A DNA stretch of 64,000 bases, taken from Lateolabrax maculatus. Taxonomy: Eukaryota; Chordata; Actinopteri; Acropomatiformes; Lateolabracidae. Positions 55,538 to 64,000 of the stretch are shown here, piece after piece; positions within the stretch are counted from its first letter, which is position 1, and every line of letters starts with the position of its first letter. The position numbers and the translations under genes are program-made. The DNA lies in assembly GCA_031216445.1 (NCBI GenBank), contig CM062200.1:6089501-6153500 (forward strand), written 5' to 3'. Below the pieces are notes generated by a model. That model was not told the DNA's origin. It worked only from the letters and a program-made list of their open reading frames with translations, and made no database searches.

Positions 55538-58500
55538 CTAGCTGAGAAGCTGGCGGATCTCCTTGTGCATGTGACACAGGAAGTCCACGTATGATGCTCC
55601 ACCGCTGGCGCTCTTGTCCTCGACCAAGAAGTGCCTGAATATCAGCTCGGTTCTGTCTTCCTGTTTCACCACCATCAGCTGAAAACATGAGAGAGAGAGA
55701 AAGGTGTGAGAAACAGAGGGGAAGCAGAAGGAAGTCGAGCCTTAATGCTTTTTTGGTAACAACCGAAATGTGTCCGTACAATTGAATTACAATTACCAAA
55801 AACTATCAAGTAGGGCTGCGACTTTCAATTACTTTTACTACTGATTAGTCGTTTATTTTTCTCAATAAATTTAATAATCCTCATCTTTAAAATGTGTGAA
55901 CATAGTACAACAATTTCCCAAAGCTCAACGGGTCCTTATTTCGTCCAACTAACAGTCTGAAACTACTCAAAATGATATAACAAAGAAAAAACAAATCATC
56001 ACACATTTGGGAAGCTGAAGGCATTTTTGCTTGATTATTGACTTAAATGATAAATTGATAAGTTGCTCATGAATTTTCATTCAATCAATGTTTCAGCTGT
56101 GCCTTAAGTATCAAAAATAGGCATTGCACTTGCTTAGATACCTAGTCTTGTTAACTTATGTTTATGTAATTTATTTTCCAACTTTTATCTTTACTTTGTT
56201 TAGAAAATTTGATTAAGACAAACCTTCTGTTCGTCTGCTTTGTACTGACACTGATGAATTGAAAGTCTTTTAATGTTTTGTTAAAATGGACAAAGTGTTT
56301 GGACTTAAAGAGGGAAAGAGAAAGTTTACCTTCATGTATCGTGATCGCTGTGCTCTGAAGGAGTCGACAATCTCTCGGAGTCTCTGAGAGAAGGGGTTGT
56401 CCAGCACTGGCAGACTTGTCTGAAACACAGAGCACTGACATTCAGAATGTACAACTTTAACAATTAGGCCAGAGCAACTAAAACATGAGCTCGCAGATTT
56501 GTCTGGTTCCCAGAGACGAACATTAAATGGGGCAAAACTAATGTAAAAATATGACCGGTTAATGTTCATTAACTGTACATGGAAACAAGGGGTCGACATG
56601 CATGCACATGGTTTTCGAGAATGACAATATTTCCAAAATGTTTATTAGTCACTGATAAATCGTGTAATAAAGTCTTCACCAGGAAATTGATAGAAAAGAT
56701 TTGAAACACTAAAGTGACATTTTTTTAAAACTCGTCCTGTGTTGTCCCTGACAACTATTGGTAAAAACAAAAAAGATGGTTGTAACATTGTTTAGTATGT
56801 TTTGAATTTTTTGTATCAGAACTAGGACTAAGCTGCAGGCAGTGGGTCAGTCAGCAAACATAACATGGGAGCAGATCCGTTTCCTCTCACCATGCTCGGG
56901 TCTATCTGGCTGAAGCTCGGCGTGCCGAAGATGTTGAGCAGCAGCTCCTGCTGAACGCTGGCTCCCACCCACAGGAAGAGGTGGAGTCCTGTCTCCAGGA
57001 GGTAGACTCCTCCTTTAGACAGCCTCTCCTCCGAGGCCCTCACTGCCAGAGGCAACGACCCGCTTTCCAGCTTCGTCTGGAAAATTGAAGAGAAGAAACA
57101 ATGTTAGATGAATGTTAGCGTTGCCATCTACTGATGATCTAATCTGTGTGTGAAATATGAAAGTCTTCATGTAGCCAGCATTGCCTCTATGCAGCCCCAA
57201 AAGTTAAAATCTTAAATCTAGAATTAATAGAACTTAATAGAAATGCAAAATGTGCATCTTTTCCCTTTTTCAAAGTTTGAACACTAGAGTGTGCAAAGCC
57301 CAAGGCCCAACGTGGGGCTGACAGACAGACAGAAGTCCTGCGTGAGCCAGTCTGTCGGCGCAGCAAGAGTTCCAACGCAGGGGACTCTGGAAAAAAAGCG
57401 GAACCTGTCTCACCACAACATGTCGTCATCTGGCAAGGCACCGCGTTGGCTAATGAAATACATGCGAGCGCACATTCCTGGTAGATTACTTTGTAACGCG
57501 AATGTCGTATTTCTACAGTTTACTTTGCAATCATGACAAAAGATAAAATAACTGCAGCCATGACAACTTTCCAGAGTTTTACATACCGTCAAGTGTTTTG
57601 GCATCTGACAAGCTCATTCATTTAATAATTTATAGCATTCTAATGATAATAACGTTAATGGAGAAAGTTCAAAGTCTTCATAATCATCAAAAAAGGACTG
57701 TCTGTTTTTTGTTCTGGTTTGATAAAGCTGTATTATTAATAATACGCATCATATCATATTGAGTAAGAGAGCAACAACCACTTGTTTTTATGAAACTACA
57801 TCAAATATGAGCCTTGCCTCTTTGATGATCACACAAATTCCTCTGCCAATACAAAATGCAATTCCACAAAGTGCTGCCCTACTCCTAACAATGAATTCTG
57901 AGCTCTTTCACCGTCCTCCTATACAGGTGATGCTATTTTACATTTGTCAAGGTTCAGTGAGTATGGTGGACATAGGTACTGGGCCATATAACACAGTAAG
58001 ATGGACTCAAAAGTAGACTTTGCTTTGCATTGCATTGCTTGTGTGTGTGTCTGTGGTCTCACCACTGGCAGCAGGCGGGGGTAGAAGAAGACGTGGCTCT
58101 CTGTGACGTCCATGCAGCTGATCAGCTGCCTCAGGTAAGCCCGGTCGTCCAACGAGACGTCGGCTCCCGGCAGCAGCACGTCACTCTTCAGCACACAGTT
58201 CAGATAGACCGGCAGTAGCTTCATGCACTCTGGGAGGATCAGCTGAAACACACACGGTTAAGGATGTAAATACATGAAGTGACACTTAATGATGTGGAAA
58301 TATGTGTAAAGGCACTGTTTCATAACTTTATCTGAGACACTTTGGTATTTATATAATTTCTGAGTGCATGGATTATTTTTTAAGAAAACAAAGACCAGCC
58401 TTAGAAATCGCTGACATTTAGTAAAATGCAAAACGGGGTCCTCATTATGTGAGCTTTGCTTAACACTAGGTATCCCTGACAGTGTCACAGTATGCTGGGT

Positions 58501-61500
58501 TTTCAGTACCTGACCAGCCGATGAGGGACTTGCACAGTTCTTTCGGTAGCAGGCCAGAATCTGAGCACATTGGTTGATCAGAGTGTCTCTCACTGCCTTA
58601 GTGGGGTTGTTCAGGATGCCACGGAAAGCTGCAATACACAAAAACACAAACACAGATACATAAACTGTGACAGCCACGAGGAATTAATCAGCCACTTATT
58701 TCATAATATTCATTTATGGTGTTTAATTGAATGTGATTGAAAAAAATAAGCTGTATTATACTGATTTCTGAAACAAAACCAATTATAACCGTATGACAAA
58801 TTAAAAAATATCTAGAGTTTACCATCTTTCACCTTCCTGTCAAGCCCTGATGGCCTGACACTGAAAAACAATGAAGAAGATATTCTGCTGTGGGAGCTAA
58901 AACTCACCATATTTGGAGAAGAAGTTGATGATTGTGTCGGTCTCACAGTTGCGGTAGAGGTCAGCCAGCTGAGAGCAGCAGTTGACCGCCATGTTGTGGA
59001 CACGGAGACGCCTTTGGCCGCTGCAGCTGGTGTACAGCACGGCGCACTTTGGGGAAACAAACAAGACCCACATTTCTTACTAATGAACTGGCTCAGTCAG
59101 TGTTCACATTCTGATTTTACAAAATGCATGTGTTCCCTTTTTAAAAGGATTTTGTCGCACACCTGCATGAGTGCCCCCGTCTCCTCGCTGAGCTTGTCAT
59201 CGTGTTTGAACTCCACAGTGATGGCCTTGTCACAGTCCAGGCCTGCTAGCTCCACATCTGTGGTGTTACTCATGAAGAAGGAGCCGTAGAAGTCTGTCGC
59301 TCGGATACCTGAGGGGAGGAGAAGGTGAGGACAAAGGCAGAAGAGCAAGGATCATAAAGTCAGTTGTTACATATCTCTCGGCCTATCTGTTTTTTTGTTT
59401 TCAAGTGGGGGAACCTCACCTGTGCTGGTTCGCACCCTCATGACGGCATCAAACCCTACTAGTTTCTGAACGTCTCGCCTGAGGTCGTTCAGGAATCGCT
59501 CCCTGTCCGACTGAGCCTGAGATAAAGATAACACACCATGTGTTACACATAGAACTTATGCACAGTGGCAGATGAACCACATGCTATTTCTACAAAATGC
59601 CATCAGATCAAAACACACTGAAGTGACATTACAGCATTGGAGGAGGAAGGGAGGGATTTTCTCTCACCTGGAAGTATGTGTATTTGTAGACAGAACCTCC
59701 AGTGGAGACTGGAACCACCCCTAACGTGGCAACGTCCACATACTGGTTGGGGAAGACGAAGAGATCCACACAACAGCCCTGGGCTACACACTCCTTAGCC
59801 AGGGTGTTGTAGAAACCCACCTGGGGCTGAAACAGAGACTGATAGGAGAGGAAGGGAAGTCAGTGTGGAGTCTTTGTGCTAATATTAGAACTTTTTGGCC
59901 ACAAAATGAGAGATACTCATTAAGCTGCTACATACAACACATACAATACTATAAAATAATTTCGTAACAACAGTATACAATAAAGCACAACTTCCTACAC
60001 TGGTGTTTACCTTCTCCTTATCTGTCCCAATCAGCTTCTTGTCTTCTCTGTTCTTTAGTTTCCCAGGAGCCTCTGCGATGGGCAGAGAGGTGTGAAACAC
60101 AAACAGCTTCCCTGCACAGTCTGCAGCCTGAGAAAGTGACACACAGCAACATACAAATCATCATCAGTGTCAGCGGCACTGTGCACATTTGTGTTATGTG
60201 TCCTGATGTATTAAGGTCAAGATCCATAAGAGTCATCCTGCTGAGTCATTCCTACACATTTTAGGTTTCAGAATAGTGAATCTTTGAGGGTTCACTTCAA
60301 GAGTTTGGCAGCTGTTCAGTTCATGAAGGATGCCAATTATGTGACACTTGTCACCTCAGGCAAATTTACAGCAAGAACTATCACACAACATTCGCCCTTT
60401 TCAATCCAAAAGGTTTCGGTAACTTTAAGTGTCAGGAACTTAAATTCAGGAAAAAGTGTATTTCTTAAAATGGCTCTTGGAGAATGCTGTGTGAAAAGGT
60501 CTGTGATAAAGCTTTTAAACAAGTGAGAATGGTTACAGTGCCTTCCACAATTCTGGCTGTGAAACTTTATTTACAAGGAAAAGTTTGAATACATTTATCA
60601 AGATTTAGAAAGACTTTCTACAGTTAGGAAACCTGAACAAAATATGTGGTTACCTTGAGTGCCTCCAGTCCCGCCTGTATGACGGGTCCAAAGACCGTCT
60701 CTGTCTCCCTGGTGTCTGCAAACATCTCTGGGATCTGGTCCAGCAAACTGGAAAACACAAACGGCATGTCATTAAACCCGATCAATTTGTCTGTCCATAC
60801 ACAACTTGTGTATTTGTCAACGTGTGTCTGTGTGGTTTAAGTCCTCCCACCTCTCAATAACTAGCCGGCTCTCGTTTACGTTGACCAGGAAGCCGTCGAG
60901 CAGTGGTACAAACATGTCTGATACGTCCGACACCACCAGCATCTGGGGCTGGGCCAGGCTCGACTTGACATTGTAGAAGTGCAAAACCTTGTTGTAGGTG
61001 ACAAAACCCACCCGCACCACAGAGTCCATTTCTGGGTTCTCCCTGAACGAGGAAACAAGAGGATGAAAAGGGAGAATGGTCAAGTTAGAAAATGTCCTGA
61101 CATGAGCTTGAAGTGAGCGTATAAACTAACAGTGTGTTTAGTAAATCCTCACTTTTAAAAAGGGAAATTACTTTCCTTTTTTCCATCCCGCATAATTTCT
61201 TTCATCATCCTATCCTTACTAAAATTCTTGTCTATTCAATCAGTTTATTATTCATTGGTTCCATTGGTCTCTTCTCTTCTCTTCTACCTTCACTCTTTCC
61301 CTGCTCCTTTTCTTCCCTCCCGCCCATCCCTTGTGTGTTAATGTGTTTTAGTACCTGGGCAAATAGTCGAGGAGGGTCTTGAGTTCCTGGCAGACAATGT
61401 TGACCATACCGCTCTTCACAGCGTTGTAGGACACATCGATAAGGAAAATGAAGGCTGGAGGCTGAGGAAGCTTGTTGTTCTGTTAGAGACAAGCAAATAC

Positions 61501-63608
61501 TATAAGTCATGTGGAAACAATAGCACAGACATGTGCAGTCATTTTCTGATCAGCTGAATAGGATTTCCTAGTACGTTTAACTACTCTAATAACTAATTTT
61601 ACAAAAATGACCCATTAGTTGGAATACAGTCTTGCACACGTCCTTATTTTGGTAGCTTCCTGTCCCATCAATACCAAGATCGATCCAGTACCCACGAGGA
61701 TAACAGAATGTATTGTTAGCTGCCCTGCACAGAATCACTTCCAAACGGATGCCCATGAAATAAAATGTAGACCAAACCAATTTCAGCAAGACTTAATTGA
61801 GACAGCAGTTCTTTGGGTAATAACACAGACTTTTTGTAGATATTTGTTGGTGGCTTTGTTCATTATTGTTTAATGCGTTAATAAAATTCCAGAAATTAGC
61901 TTCTATATCAGGGAATTTTTTCCAGGATCTTTTGCAGATCCATCAGGGGATTTATGGGCAAAATGAGCTGTTTCCTGCGGAGATCACATGACTTACCTTA
62001 CAGTAGTCAACAGTTGCCAGGAACTCGTAGCTGCCCAGCGAAAGCTCCGGTCGATCATAGCAGTCCACCCTCTTACCAGTGTGGTCCAGATGCTGAAAGT
62101 AATGTGGAGGCACTATGGGGAAAAAGAGCAGGAAGGACAAATGGATAACATCAGTACAGTGAGTTCAAATTTAGAAAAACAAACTTTTTAACACATGAAC
62201 ACGGACACAAACTCACCCTCTGTTACGCAGCTGCAAAACCCACACTGGAAGCGACGACCACCCTCTATGAACTGCATGTATGGACACATGTAGGCCTTGC
62301 AACGGTTGCAGCGGATTGGACCACCCTCGCCATGGTCCACCAGGTATGGAGGTGTCTGACAAGAGATGCGATGAAAGAAGTCAGAGAACTCTTATCCAAT
62401 AATCTGGATATCTGAGGCTGACAGACTTGATTCAAAACATTTAGCTAAGAGGGTGACTTCATCTAATAACCTAATGTGGACACAATTACTGAAACAGGAG
62501 GAAATATGTGCCGCTCCCACATCAGTAAATATTTACACCCTGTTGCTTTTCCTGCCAAAATGATGTCATGTAAAACTAGTCCAAATGGATATTGGTTACA
62601 CATGTGAAGATTGCATGAAACAAGGTCATGCAGCAGCCCCCCTCCCCCTCCCCCCGAACCTCTGTGATTTTGAGACAGATTATCCCACATTACATTACAG
62701 GCATCCTGTGATGATAAATACATATCAGGCAATGCCCTGAAAACTAATCTTTTTTCAAATCAGGTCACGGGTGTAAACTGTCCAACTGTTACGAAAATCT
62801 CAGCGGGAGATAAAGCTGCACGATGGAACATAAAGATGAAGAGATTGAAAAGCAAAGGGAGCTTGTTGCTGGGTCATCTATCTAAACACTTGCAGGGCTG
62901 CAACTATCAATTATTCTTCCAATTATTTTCTCAATTCATCATTTGGCCAATAAAATTTACCACAGCCCAGGGGGGTGTATTCAAATGTCTTATTATTAAA
63001 ATAGCTGTAATGCTATAAATATTTTAAAAGGAGCTCTTTCGAATCGCAACTTATGCCACCATTTTTTAACAAAAATGTACAATACAATAGAACAGGAGAG
63101 ACAGTGGAATGAGGAGGGGGGCTTTGCTCACCTCATCTGGCGGCAGCGTGGCGAGGGGCTTGATGACGGCGGCCAGTGGAACCTGACTCTGTTTGGCCAT
63201 ATCAGCTGTGCAAGGCATATTGTAGGCCGTACAGCGGACAAACCTGGGACTGGCATTCCCTAAACACAGTTGCAGATTCTCCATTAATATCGCAATCTCT
63301 ACAGGGTCTAATAACTAATAACTAGTTGGGCAATATAAGGAACCTTAAGGATCATTCTGTGGGATTTTGATCAAAAAGGTCACAGGTTTAATCCCTGAAC
63401 CCTTTTAGAAGATGTGGGTGAGGAAAGTGATTGAATAACACTTCCTAAACAACTGAGAGGCTGCCAGATGTGAATGTGTTAACAGAAAGTAGAGCCTACC
63501 TTGGTCTTTGACCTGGAAGTTGGTGGTGACCAGCGGTGGGGCCTGACCTCTGACCCCTGTGGTGAATGGCTCGGTGCTCTTAACCTTGTCATCCTCTATT
63601 ACCTGAAT
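55538..63608 (-). CDS. sec24c: Sec24C, COPII coat cargo adaptor (C-terminal part; 5' end outside window)
   Basis: This COPII subunit pairs with Sec23 on the ER and selects cargo for export. Exons in transcript order: 63500-63608, 63132-63259, 62217-62355, 61997-62112, 61355-61479, 60851-61042, 60654-60747, 60011-60127, 59668-59838, 59420-59516, 59163-59308, 58908-59046, 58510-58628, 58063-58242, 56891-57076, 56330-56419, 55538-55678. They join in frame to 762 codons before the stop. Visible domains: zinc finger (CNRC with CGFC), trunk (FIFLIDVSYNAVKSG, VGFVTYNKVLHFYNVKSSLA), beta-sandwich and helical region (LYTSCSGQRRLR, CAQILACYRKNCASPSSAGQ), and gelsolin repeat (LFLWVGASVQQELLLNIFG). The end SYVDFLCHMHKEIRQLLS matches Sec24C/D. 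The disordered N-terminal third (roughly 330 residues in mammals) is missing because the window ends. Sec24D is the alternative; the camk2g linkage favours C. Confidence 0.95.
55811..56105 (+). repeat. Dispersed 'GGGCTGCAACTAAC' fish repeat, copy 5
   Basis: It begins AGGGCTGCGACTTTCAATTA. It has CAATTTCCCAAAGCTCAACG, AACTAACAGTCTGAAACTAC and GGAAGCTGAAGGCATTTTTG. It lies in the last sec24c intron. Confidence 0.65.
62893..62990 (+). repeat. Dispersed 'GGGCTGCAACTAAC' fish repeat, copy 6 (5' fragment)
   Basis: GCAGGGCTGCAACTATCAAT and TCATTTGGCCAATAAAATTT match the start of the family. A short TTCAAATGTCTTATT block nearby suggests internal deletion. It is in a sec24c intron. Confidence 0.55.
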
Positions 63609-64000
63609 CTAATGAGGAGAGAGGGGGACAAAAATATCACAACCTTCAGACACTTTTACAGCATAAATACACACATCTTAGTACACATGACACATTGTCC
63701 TTGGGTCTCACAAAGTCTAAAAGAGGAACATTTAACACTCATGCAGGAGAGGACTTTCACACAACCCCTACACGCACACATCTGCAGCTACTAAACACAC
63801 ACTGAAAACCCATCAACATCCACGGGAAAAAAATACCACAGTCAAGCCAGGTGACATATGGGACAATTTCATGCTGAAGTAGTTTGTATAGATTCACAAA
63901 TCCAATAAACGGACTTAAAAACAAAACTAAATGACATCCACTAGAAAATAGGGCAGGATTTATCAAGGCATGCCGTTAATGCAGTTGTGGGTAAGTCAAG
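63609..64000 (-). other. sec24c: sec24c intron continuing beyond the window
   Basis: No further sec24c exon is recognised between the acceptor at 63602-63610 and the window end. The remaining 5' exons must lie to the right. Confidence 0.6.

Overview
The window is vertebrate nuclear DNA, most likely from a percomorph teleost. Its genes are split by GT-AG introns. It is dense in CA/TG and CT/GA microsatellites, and it carries repeat families I recognise from memory as typical of perch-like fish. It also holds a fish-type NLR gene with a FISNA domain and a B30.2 domain. No operons, CRISPR arrays, tRNA or rRNA genes were seen.

Layout from left to right. (1) 905-2364 (+): a decayed, apparently intronless TRIM-type E3 ligase pseudogene with RING, B-box, coiled-coil and PRY-SPRY remnants. 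(2) 9124-40923 (-): the complete coding part of camk2g, the CaMKII gamma kinase. I could place 21 coding exons, and every junction keeps the reading frame. A long 3' UTR probably runs down to about 5.4 kb, and a GC-rich promoter and 5' UTR lie at about 40.0-41.25 kb. The linker is encoded by several cassette exons, two of which (81 and 141 nt) look specific to fish and related to each other. (3) 41.3-47 kb: an intergenic stretch with two copies of a palindromic repeat and a broken RING fragment. (4) 47367-52207 (+): an intact NLR gene of 9 coding exons (1051 aa; N-terminal region, FISNA-NACHT, three LRR exons, PRY-SPRY). Its 3' UTR is built from transposon sequence. (5) 55538-63608 (-): the C-terminal 762 codons of sec24c in 17 exons. 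The 5' exons lie beyond the right edge.

How the genes relate: camk2g (calcium signalling) and sec24c (COPII cargo adaptor) are conserved neighbours; both lie in 10q22 in human. They do not form a functional unit with the NLR. The NLR and the TRIM/RING remnants belong to innate-immune families that expand and decay quickly in fish, and they look like lineage-specific passengers in an old syntenic block.

I found no convincing undescribed biological system. The observations most worth following are the paired camk2g cassette exons, the lone intact NLR with a broken RING exon beside it and a transposon-derived 3' end, a 10-bp tandem array of MYB-like sites at the start of camk2g intron 1, and a roughly 450-bp CT/CA array probably within the sec24c 3' UTR.
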